Positions 8,282 through 15,312 of a stretch of 26,057 nucleotides of DNA are shown piece by piece (position 1 is the stretch's first letter; every line of letters starts with the position of its first letter). Origin of the DNA: DASSHC01 sp035693105. Its GTDB lineage: Bacteria > Chloroflexota > Chloroflexia > Thermomicrobiales > Thermomicrobiaceae. The stretch is taken from positions 1 to 26,057 of the forward strand of contig DASSHC010000236.1 of assembly GCA_035693105.1 (NCBI GenBank). Reading direction: 5' to 3'. A program made the position numbers and the translations under genes. The notes beneath the pieces are model-generated. The model made no database searches. It was not told the DNA's origin and worked only from the letters and a program-made list of their open reading frames with translations.

Positions 8282-9389
8282 ATGATGGAGAACATCGAAC
8301 AGACCGTCGCCAGCATCGCCGAGCGCCTCGACCAGATCGGGGTGCGTCTTTGACTTGCCTGCCAAACAGCAAGAGCTGCAAGAGCTCGAACTCGCGTCGA
8401 GCGACCCCGACTTCTGGAGCGATGCCCAGCGCGCCCAGCGACTGATGCGCCACCTCGGCGCGCTCAAGCAGCAGGTCGAGGGCTGGCACGCCCTGCGGCG
8501 CCAGGCGTCCGACTTGGAGGAGTTGCTGGTGCTGGCCGAGGCGGACGAAGCGCTGCGGGCCGAGATCGCGGCCGAGACCGAGCAGACGCTGGCGCGGCTG
8601 GAGCAATTGGAGCTGCAACTGCTCCTCAGTGGGCCGTACGACGAGGCCGACGCCATCGTGGCGGTCCACGCCGGCTCCGGGGGGGTCGACGCCCAGGACT
8701 GGGCCGAGAAGCTGGTGCGCATGTATCTGCGCTGGGCGGCGCAGGCCGGGCTCCAGGCCGAGGTGCTCGATGAGACCGAGGGCGAAGAGGCCGGCATCAA
8801 GAGCGCGACCATCGAGCTGCGCGGCCAGAACGCCTACGGCTACGCCAAGGCCGAGGCCGGCACCCACCGGCTGGTGCGCCTCTCGCCCTTCGACGCCGCC
8901 CACCGCCGCCACACCGCCTTCGCGCTGGTCGAGGTGCTGCCGGAGGTCGAGGACGACACCGATGTCCAGATCAACGACGACGACCTGCGCATCGACACCT
9001 ACCGCTCCTCGGGCGCCGGCGGCCAGCACGTCAACAAGACCAGCTCGGCGGTGCGCATCACGCACCTCCCGACCGGCATCGTGGTCACCTGCCAGAATGA
9101 GCGCTCGCAGCTGCAGAACAAAGAGACCGCCATGAAGATCCTGCGCGCCCGGCTGATCGAGCGCAAGCTGCGCGAGCGCGAGGAGGAGCAGGCCCGGCTC
9201 AAGGGTGAGCATGTCAATCCTGGCTGGGGCAACCGGATCCGCTCCTACGTCCTCCACCCGTACACCCTGGTCACCGACCATCGCACCGAGCACAGCACCG
9301 GCGATATCCAGGCCGTCCTCGACGGCGAGATCGGTCCCTTCGTCGAGGCCTATCTGCAGCAGCAGCTCGGCGTCGCTCATGCGTCGTAG
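8282..9389 (+). CDS. prfB: Peptide chain release factor 2, expressed through a programmed +1 frameshift
   Basis: RF2 recognises UGA and UAA stop codons and triggers peptide release on the ribosome. Translation starts at ATG 8282 (or 8285) with GGAGAG upstream. It reads 23 codons to CTT-TGA-C at 8348-8354, where a +1 shift skips T8351 and continues with GAC at 8352. The joined product is 368 residues, close to the E. coli protein. Visible motifs are the stop-codon-reading tripeptide SPF (about 201-203) and the catalytic GGQ in SSGAGGQHVNKTSSAVR (about 246-248). The in-frame UGA is the substrate of the protein itself, so abundant RF2 terminates its own synthesis and scarcity favours the shift. 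The 3' end overlaps the next gene by 11 nt. A sequencing error is very unlikely because the site matches the known frameshift signal. Confidence 0.97.
8339..8354 (+). promoter_or_regulatory. RF2 programmed +1 frameshift site
   Basis: The internal Shine-Dalgarno-like GGGGTG (8339-8344), a 3-nt spacer and CTT-TGA-C (8348-8354) reproduce the arrangement and spacing of the classical prfB signal. The slip is from CUU to UUU in the +1 frame at a UGA followed by C, a poor termination context. Confidence 0.95.
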
Positions 9390-10632
9390 CGTTTTGCTGC
9401 TGCTGTCGCTCCTGCTCGTATCGTTGGCGCTGCCGGCCGCGGTCTTCGTGCCCGTTGCCGGCGCCGCCGAGGCCGTGCGGGTCGTCAGCCAGCAGGCGAG
9501 CGCCAGCTTTCCCACCAGCATGACCTTCACGCTGACCGCCGACACCGAGCAGCCGGTCGTCGCGGCCGAGACCCGCTACCGCGCCGCCTACTCCCCCTTC
9601 ACCGAGGCGGTGCCGGCCACGGTCAGCGGCGGCACCCACCTCCACCTGACTACGAAGGTCGACATGCAGACGCACTACCTGCCACCCGGCGTCGAGATCC
9701 AGTATCACTGGCTGCTGACGCTGGCGGACGGCAGCACGGTGACGACCCCGGAGCAATCGCTGCTCTACATGGACACGCAGCACAACTGGCTGCATCTGAC
9801 CGCTGGGCAAGTGACGCTCTTCTCCTACGCCGGCGGGCAGCCGTTCGCCCAGACGATGCTCAACATCGTGACGCAGTCGATCCAGCAGCTCAAAGACAAG
9901 CTGCACGTCACGGCCGACGAGCCGGTTCACGTGGTCGTCTTCGGCAGCAACCGCGAGCTGGCCGCCGCCCTGCCGCCGAACAGCGCCGAGTGGATCGGCG
10001 GCTTCACCAACCCCGAGCTGCACCTGATCGTGACCGGTATCGCGGGCGGCGACACCGCCGAGGCGCAGCGCATTCTGAGCCACGAGTCGGTCCACCTGAT
10101 CAATGGGCAGGCGACCGACAACCCCTTCAACTCGCCGCCCCCCTGGCTCGACGAGGGGCTGGCCACCTATTACCAAACCGTCAGCGACCCGCGGCTCGAC
10201 CGCGCGCTGCGCACCGCCGTGCAGGACGGGACGCTGATCTCGCTGCCGGCGCTCGACGCCAGCTTCCCCGACGACGCCGATCAGGCGCTGCTCTCCTACG
10301 GCGAGAGCCGCAGCATCGTGCAATTCATCATCGAGCAGCTCGGGCAGGACAAGATGACGGCGCTGCTCGACACCTTCAAGAACGGCGTCTCCTACGAGCA
10401 AGCCGTCGAGCTGGGTCTGGGCATGACCCAGCAGCAGCTCGACACGCGCTGGAAGGCCTGGCTCGGCTACCAGGGCGACCGCGTCGCGGATTCCCCGGGC
10501 ACCACCAACCCCACAGCCGGCTCCGGCCCGCCCGGCGGCGAGGAGGCCCTGGCGCTCGTCGTGCTGGCCACCGCGGGCATCGCCGGGACGCTCTACTTCC
10601 GGCGCCGCGCGCAGCATCACAGTTTGTCGTAG
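9379..10632 (+). CDS. Secreted, membrane-anchored gluzincin metallopeptidase (peptidase MA-like)
   Basis: The 417-residue product has a clear signal peptide (MRR followed by a leucine-rich core, residues 4-24, AGA cleavage region near 27-30). A beta-rich extracellular domain follows (35-150), then a peptidase domain with HESVH (235-239) and the downstream glutamate zinc ligand in WLDEGLA (256-262). This is the HExxH...E gluzincin arrangement, seen in peptidase MA/M1-like families. A Gly/Pro linker (365-387) leads to a C-terminal membrane helix (about 388-406) and a basic tail, so the catalytic domain should face outside. The ATG at 9379 lies inside the end of prfB (11-nt overlap) with no strong ribosome site, suggesting translational coupling. 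The substrate is unknown. It converges with the Ig-repeat gene. Confidence 0.85.
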   Translation: MRRSVLLLLSLLLVSLALPAAVFVPVAGAAEAVRVVSQQASASFPTSMTFTLTADTEQPVVAAETRYRAAYSPFTEAVPATVSGGTHLHLTTKVDMQTHYLPPGVEIQYHWLLTLADGSTVTTPEQSLLYMDTQHNWLHLTAGQVTLFSYAGGQPFAQTMLNIVTQSIQQLKDKLHVTADEPVHVVVFGSNRELAAALPPNSAEWIGGFTNPELHLIVTGIAGGDTAEAQRILSHESVHLINGQATDNPFNSPPPWLDEGLATYYQTVSDPRLDRALRTAVQDGTLISLPALDASFPDDADQALLSYGESRSIVQFIIEQLGQDKMTALLDTFKNGVSYEQAVELGLGMTQQQLDTRWKAWLGYQGDRVADSPGTTNPTAGSGPPGGEEALALVVLATAGIAGTLYFRRRAQHHSLS

Positions 10633-10654
10633 CGGCCCGACGCTGTGAGGTCTC

Positions 10655-10692
10655 TGTAGGGGCAGACCTCGAACGGAGCCGTGTCTGCCCTG
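10655..10692 (+). repeat. Palindromic intergenic repeat, copy 3
   Basis: TGTAGGGGCAGACCTC ... GTGTCTGCCCTG, with core arms GGGCAGAC (10660-10667) and GTCTGCCC (10683-10690). The loop is 15 nt rather than the 6 nt of the other copies. It lies 22 nt after the peptidase stop. Confidence 0.75.
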
Positions 10693-10762
10693 CTTCGATT
10701 GTCTTCGGACCGGTCTGCGCCCCCCACGTTGGCCTATTTCCCCAATGCCAAGTCGTTGGGGG

Positions 10763-10794
10763 GAGAGGGCAGACACAGAGGTCTGCCTCTACCT
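10763..10794 (-). repeat. Palindromic intergenic repeat, copy 4 (reverse orientation)
   Basis: GAGAGGGCAGACACAGAG followed by GTCTGCCTCTACC; core arms 10767-10774 and 10781-10788, loop 6 nt. It is inverted relative to copy 3. Between copies 3 and 4 (10693-10762) nothing else is recognisable. Together they fill most of the 200-nt space between the two convergent genes, where no classical terminator is seen. Confidence 0.75.
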
Positions 10795-10832
10795 TGAATG
10801 AGACTGGCCAGCAATCCTCAAGGCGAACGCCA

Positions 10833-13271
10833 TTAGAAATTCGTGCCGTAGGTAGCGTCCAGCAACTGGGCGCCGAGCCGCCCGAGCTCGACGTAGCCGG
10901 GCTGCGTACCCTGCGCGGGATGCCACTCGAAGCGCGCGCGCTCGAAGTATTGCACCGTATAGACCTCGCCGGTGTCAGGGTTCTTCTCCTGGAACTCCTC
11001 GCTGAGCGGGAAGCCGAAGACGGCCAGCCCCCCGTTCTGCTGCCAGTAAGCGCCGAAGTCGCCACAGAGATTGTGCTGTGTGGCGGCAAAGTAGCTGCAA
11101 CCGGCATCGCGCTTGGCGGCCGCCGGCTGGAACGGCGCCTCGCTCGACCGGCCGGCCGTCACGCTGTTGCCGAGCAGGCCCAGCTCGACGTCGTAGCGCG
11201 CGGGCCACTCGCCGGGGTGCCACTCGAAGCGCGCGCGCTCGAAGTACTGCACGGTGAAGCCGTTCTGCTGGAACTCCTCGGTCAGGGGATAGCCGTAGAC
11301 CGCCAGCCCGCCGAACGTACTCCAGTACGCGGCGAAGCCGCCGCAGAGGTTGTGCCCGGTGACCGCGAAGTAGGTGCAGCCGGCTTTCGGCGCGGCTCGC
11401 TCCGCCGCGGGCAGCGACGGGGCGGTCGGCGCCGACCAGCTCACCGAGATGGTCGCCGCCGGCTCGCCCGTGTCCTGGCTGCCGTTGCCATTGAGATCCG
11501 CGTAGGCGGTGATTGTATCCGTGCCGGCTATGGCCCCGCTGTAGCTGAACCTCGCCTGCCCGCCGTCAGTGGTCGTCGCGCTCGCGTTGTCCGGGTTGGC
11601 GCCGGAGACGGTGAAGACGACCGTTTTCCCAGCCAGCGATCCGCCCCCGGTGGAGAGCGTCGCGGTGATCTGGATAGCCGTGCCGGTGACCGCGCGGGCG
11701 CCGGATGCCGCGAGCGTGAGCGTGGCGCTCGCGCGCGTCACCGCCGCCTTCGTCGAGGGCTCACCGCTGTCCGCCCTCCCGTTGCCGTTCAGGTCCACGA
11801 ACGCCGTCACGGAGTCGCTCCCGCTGGCGCTGCCGCTGTAGCTGAAGGTGGCCACGCCGTTGCTGTCGGTAGCCACCGCGCCGCCGGCCGAATTGGCGCC
11901 CGCGACGGTGAAGGTCACGACGACGCCGGCCATCGGGTCACCGTGAATGTCCACCACCGTCGCGCTGAAGGCTTGCGGCGCGCCCGCCGCGACCGTGACG
12001 GTCTCGGGACTGATCCCGACGCTCTCGGCCACCGACCAGAGAATGGTCGCCGTCGCGGGGCGGCCGACTCCCGGAGCGGTCGCGTTCAGCGTGTCGCTGC
12101 CCACGTGAGTCCCGGTGTAGCTGAAGCGCGCCCGGCCGTCGCTGTCGGTGGTCACCGCGCCGCTGGCCGCGTTGGCGCCGCTGACGTTGAAGCTGACCCG
12201 CAAGCCGGCTACCGGGTCGCCGTCGAGGTCGACGACGGTGGCGGTGACCACCTGCGCGGAGCCGACCGCGGCGGCGGCGTTTGACGGGCTGAGCGAGATC
12301 GCGGCGTTCGTGATCCAATCAATGGTGGCAGTCGCGGCCGCCGGAGCGGCGGGTGTCGTCGCGGTCACGCTGTCGCTGCCCGCGTTGCGTCCGGTATAGG
12401 TGAAGCTCGCCTGACCCTTGCCGTCAGTCACCTGCGAGCCGCTGGCGCTATTGGCGCCGGTGACCGTGAAGCTCACCGTCGCCAGGGAGATCGGACTGCC
12501 AGTCGCATCGACCACCGTCGCCACCAACGTCTGGGCGGTGCCGGTCGCCGCCGTCAGCGTGTCCGGGTTGATCGCGATCCGCAGGGCATTGCTCCAGGTG
12601 ATGGTCGCCCTCGCCGGGGTGATGCCGCCAGCCACCGCCGCCGTCAGCGTGTCCTGTCCGAGCTGCGTGCCGGTGTATGCGAAGGCCGCATGCCCGTTAC
12701 CGTCGGTGAACCGCGTGGCGCCGGCCGAATTGACACCCGATACCATGAAGCTGACCGCGACGTTCGGCACCGGCGCGCCGCTCGAATCGACCACGGTGGC
12801 GGTGAAAGCCGGCGCGGAACCGACCGGGGCCGTCAGCGTGGCCGGGGTCAGGGTGATGGCGCTGGGCTGGCCCGCGATTTGCCAAGTGACGGTGGCGGTC
12901 GCCGAAAATTGGGCAGAAGCCGTGGCTGCGACCAGCGTGTCCATCCCGGCGCTGTCGCTGGTGTAACGAAAGGTTGCCTGCCCCTGGTCGTTGGTCGTCT
13001 CGAACAGGGTGTCGTGAACGGTGCCGGAGATCGAAAGCTGGATGAGCGCGCCGGAAACCAGCGTACCGGTGCCGGTTTGCAGGGTGGCGGTGACCTGGAC
13101 CGACCCGTTGACCAGCGCGTGCTGCGAGGAGGGCGAAAGGGTCAAGAGGTTCGAGCCGGCCGCGCTGGCCGGCGCCGACCAGGCGCCGAGCGCGAGCAGC
13201 ACGATGAGCAGCAACGCCGAGCAGCGCGCGGCGAGGCGCGCGACCAGCGGGCGCCAGTGACGTCGAACCAT
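10833..13271 (-). CDS. Secreted protein with six invasin-type Ig-like repeats and two C-terminal HNLCG modules
   Basis: The 812-residue product has a signal peptide (basic N terminus, hydrophobic core about 18-31, cleavage near ASA-AG at 37). Six tandem Big_1-type Ig-like domains follow (about 42-130, 133-226, 227-318, 319-412, 413-513, 514-612). Each has the pattern ATVVDxxGxPVxxxxVSFxVSGANSAxG, then TDxxGxAxFxYTGxxxGxDT. Domains 5 and 6 carry DLNGNGxxDxGEP, a calcium-loop-like insertion. The C terminus has two copies of a cysteine-containing module (about 632-700 and 725-800): CxYFxxTxHNLCG, AYW, GGLAVxGxPLxEEFQ, VQYFERARFEWHP. This module recurs in Chloroflexota exoproteins. There is no membrane anchor, so it is probably released or cell-surface associated by adhesion. 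The ATG at 13271 has GGGAGGG 8 nt upstream. Role as adhesin or surface structure is inference. Confidence 0.85.
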   Translation of the reverse strand: MVRRHWRPLVARLAARCSALLLIVLLALGAWSAPASAAGSNLLTLSPSSQHALVNGSVQVTATLQTGTGTLVSGALIQLSISGTVHDTLFETTNDQGQATFRYTSDSAGMDTLVAATASAQFSATATVTWQIAGQPSAITLTPATLTAPVGSAPAFTATVVDSSGAPVPNVAVSFMVSGVNSAGATRFTDGNGHAAFAYTGTQLGQDTLTAAVAGGITPARATITWSNALRIAINPDTLTAATGTAQTLVATVVDATGSPISLATVSFTVTGANSASGSQVTDGKGQASFTYTGRNAGSDSVTATTPAAPAAATATIDWITNAAISLSPSNAAAAVGSAQVVTATVVDLDGDPVAGLRVSFNVSGANAASGAVTTDSDGRARFSYTGTHVGSDTLNATAPGVGRPATATILWSVAESVGISPETVTVAAGAPQAFSATVVDIHGDPMAGVVVTFTVAGANSAGGAVATDSNGVATFSYSGSASGSDSVTAFVDLNGNGRADSGEPSTKAAVTRASATLTLAASGARAVTGTAIQITATLSTGGGSLAGKTVVFTVSGANPDNASATTTDGGQARFSYSGAIAGTDTITAYADLNGNGSQDTGEPAATISVSWSAPTAPSLPAAERAAPKAGCTYFAVTGHNLCGGFAAYWSTFGGLAVYGYPLTEEFQQNGFTVQYFERARFEWHPGEWPARYDVELGLLGNSVTAGRSSEAPFQPAAAKRDAGCSYFAATQHNLCGDFGAYWQQNGGLAVFGFPLSEEFQEKNPDTGEVYTVQYFERARFEWHPAQGTQPGYVELGRLGAQLLDATYGTNF

Positions 13272-13382
13272 ACCGCCAACCCTCCCTGACCACGAGCGGA
13301 GTTCCCTGTCGCCCGGCACCGCGTGCGACGATGGCCGCGGCAACGAGCGCTGAACCCGCCGGCGACGACTGTGCCTTCGCCG

Positions 13383-13394
13383 GGCAGAATAGCA
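13383..13394 (-). promoter_or_regulatory. Candidate extended -10 promoter for the Ig-repeat gene
   Basis: On the minus strand TGC-TATTCT (box at 13386-13391) lies about 115 nt before the ATG. The -35 region is poor, so it is a candidate only. Confidence 0.33.
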
Positions 13395-13521
13395 TGGGCC
13401 GGATTTGCGTGCATGGGCGCGACGCGCGACGCAGGCGAAGTGATGGTCGAGGCGGAAGGTTTCTATTTCGTCCATTCCGAATAGTTGCCATACGGGCTCG
13501 CGCCGCGACCCGCGCTGAACC

Positions 13522-13550
13522 TTGACATGACCGGTATCAATGGCTATGCT
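13522..13550 (+). promoter_or_regulatory. Sigma-A promoter of the hrcA-grpE-dnaK operon
   Basis: TTGACA (13522-13527), a 17-nt spacer and TATGCT (13545-13550) give a near-consensus promoter. The predicted start near 13557 falls at the left edge of the CIRCE operator, so HrcA bound there would block initiation. Confidence 0.9.
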
Positions 13551-13557
13551 TTGGGCG

Positions 13558-13584
13558 TTAGCACTCTCCCGCATTGAGTGCTAA
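13558..13584 (+). promoter_or_regulatory. CIRCE operator (HrcA binding site)
   Basis: TTAGCACTC, 9 nt, then GAGTGCTAA is an exact match to the CIRCE consensus. It overlaps the predicted transcript start, 12 nt before the hrcA ATG, and marks autoregulated class I heat-shock control of the operon. Confidence 0.98.
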
Positions 13585-13596
13585 ACGGGAGCGGTG

Positions 13597-14643
13597 ATGC
13601 AGGCCGAACTGAGCCAGCGACAACGCGCCATCCTGGGCTACATCGTCCAGGAGTACGTGCGCACCGGCCGGGCGGTCGGTTCCAAGACGCTGATCGAGCG
13701 CTACGAGCTGCGCGTCAGCTCCGCCACCGTGCGCAACGAGATGGGTGAGCTGGAAGAGCGCGCCTTCCTGCAGCACCCCCACACCTCCGCCGGCCGCGTG
13801 CCGACCGACCGCGGCTACCGCTACTACGTCGAATACCTGCTGGAGGAGACCCAGCTCCCGGCCGCCGACCAATTGATGATCCGCCACCAGTTCCGCCAGG
13901 TTGAGTCGCAGCTCGACCGCTCGGCGCGGCTGGCCGCCTCGATCCTCTCCGAATTGAGCGGCAATCTGGCCTTGGTGACACCGCCGCGCAGTCCGGTCGA
14001 GCGCCTGCGCCATTTCGAGCTGATCAGCCTGCGCGAGCAGGTCGCGCTCCTGATCGTGGTGACCCAGTCCGGCGTCGTGCACCAGATGGTGCTGCCGCTG
14101 GAGGAGCCGATCGAGCAGACGGACCTGAGCGCGTTGAGCCAGCAGCTCAACCCCGAGGTGCGCAACGGAACCGGCGCTCAGGTGCTGCAGCGCGCCAGCG
14201 AGCTGACCGGGCTCCCCGCGCTGCTGCTGCACACCGTGGCGGAGGCGATCGTGCGTGCCGACCAGGAGAGCCAGAGCGCGCTCTTCTCCGAGGGACTGGA
14301 GCGCACCCTCGGGCAACCCGAGTTCGAGCGCAGCGCGGTGGCCCAGCGATTGCTCGAACTGCTGCGGGGTGGGACGATTCTCTCGGCCCTCCTTCCCCAG
14401 CTGGAGCTGGATGACGATGTGCAAGTGTTCATTGGATCGGAGAACAAGTCGGAGGACCTTCGCCCCTTCGGCGTCGTCGTCTCGACCTACGGTACCGGCG
14501 ACGAGATCTCCGGGCTCCTGGGCGTGCTGGGGCCAACTCGCATGCCGTACGGGCGCTCGATCTCGACCGTGCGCTACTTATCCCAGGTCTTGAGCGACTT
14601 GCTGGGGAGCATCTACGAGGAGAGCGCGGACCCCGCCGAGTAG
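13597..14643 (+). CDS. hrcA: Heat-inducible transcription repressor HrcA
   Basis: HrcA represses class I heat-shock genes by binding CIRCE; GroEL normally helps it fold, so it releases DNA when unfolded protein accumulates. The 348-residue product has the N-terminal winged helix (about 1-75) with the recognition segment VSSATVRNEMGELEERAFLQHPHTSAGRVPTDRGYRYYV. A GAF-like central/C-terminal region follows, with the inserted dimerisation domain (about 100-340). It ends in the typical RMPYGRSISTVRYLSQVLSDLL. I choose the ATG at 13597 over the GTG at 13594 because GGGAG then lies at 5 rather than 2 nt. It is the first gene of the operon, 29 nt before grpE. Confidence 0.96.
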   Translation: MQAELSQRQRAILGYIVQEYVRTGRAVGSKTLIERYELRVSSATVRNEMGELEERAFLQHPHTSAGRVPTDRGYRYYVEYLLEETQLPAADQLMIRHQFRQVESQLDRSARLAASILSELSGNLALVTPPRSPVERLRHFELISLREQVALLIVVTQSGVVHQMVLPLEEPIEQTDLSALSQQLNPEVRNGTGAQVLQRASELTGLPALLLHTVAEAIVRADQESQSALFSEGLERTLGQPEFERSAVAQRLLELLRGGTILSALLPQLELDDDVQVFIGSENKSEDLRPFGVVVSTYGTGDEISGLLGVLGPTRMPYGRSISTVRYLSQVLSDLLGSIYEESADPAE

Positions 14644-14672
14644 GGCGAGGAGGAAGCGAGGACGACAGACTG

Positions 14673-15281
14673 ATGGACGAAGATCGCCGCGAATCGGCGC
14701 CGGAGCAATCGGCGCCCGAGGAGACGACAGAGACGGACGGCGTGGTCGGTGAGCGGCTCGCCGAGCCGCCGGCCGCGAGCGAGGCAGCCGCGCAGCTCGA
14801 TGCCGAGCGAGCGCGTGCCGAGGAGTATCTGGAGCAGGCGCGCCGGGCGCGCGCCGAGCTGATCAATTACCGCCGCCGCATGGAGCAAGAGACGGAGCAG
14901 GTGCGCCGCAATGCCGGCGAGCGCATCATCGCGCGCCTCCTGCCGGTGGCCGACGACTTCGCCCGCGCGCTCGGCGCCGTGCCCGAGAGCGAGATGCAGA
15001 ATCCCTGGATCCAGGGCATCTTGCTGATCGAGCGCAAGCTGTGGTCGATCCTCGAAGCGGAGGGCGTGCAGCCGATCGAGGCGGTCGGGCAGCCCTTCAA
15101 CCCCGCCCTACACGAGGCGGTCAGCATGGACAGCGGAGGCGGCAACCAGGTCGTGGCGGAGTACCAGCGCGGGTACACGCTGCACGACCGCGTGCTGCGG
15201 CCCGCGATGGTCCGTGTAGGCGCGGGCAAGCAGAACGGGCAAGAGGCGAACTCGGCACAGAACGGCGAGCCGGCCTCGTAG
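14673..15281 (+). CDS. grpE: Nucleotide exchange factor GrpE
   Basis: GrpE speeds ADP release from DnaK. The 202-residue protein has an acidic, disordered N terminus (1-40) and a long helix likely to pair as a coiled coil (about 40-85: EEYLEQARRARAELINYRRRMEQE). The head domain follows, with RLLPVADDFARAL (89-101) and the beta-wing signature FNPALHEAVS...VVAEYQRGYTLHDRVLRPAMVRVG (about 140-185). The C-terminal tail is polar. It lies between hrcA and dnaK in the same orientation (gaps 29 and 31 nt), so heat control through CIRCE applies. Confidence 0.96.
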   Translation: MDEDRRESAPEQSAPEETTETDGVVGERLAEPPAASEAAAQLDAERARAEEYLEQARRARAELINYRRRMEQETEQVRRNAGERIIARLLPVADDFARALGAVPESEMQNPWIQGILLIERKLWSILEAEGVQPIEAVGQPFNPALHEAVSMDSGGGNQVVAEYQRGYTLHDRVLRPAMVRVGAGKQNGQEANSAQNGEPAS

Positions 15282-15312
15282 CAGACTCGACGACGAGTGG
15301 AAGGATCGGTGC

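Noticed and set aside
8351..8353. Stop codon/frameshift in prfB as damage or sequencing error
   Set aside because: It is the conserved programmed +1 frameshift site of RF2.
7139..10795. Repeats as a CRISPR array
   Set aside because: Copies are palindromic, in alternating orientation, kilobases apart and without regular spacers.
9990..12284. Long plus-strand open frame (764 codons)
   Set aside because: It runs across the ends of two convergent real genes and the repeat region. The product is Arg/Gly/Ala-rich without domains.
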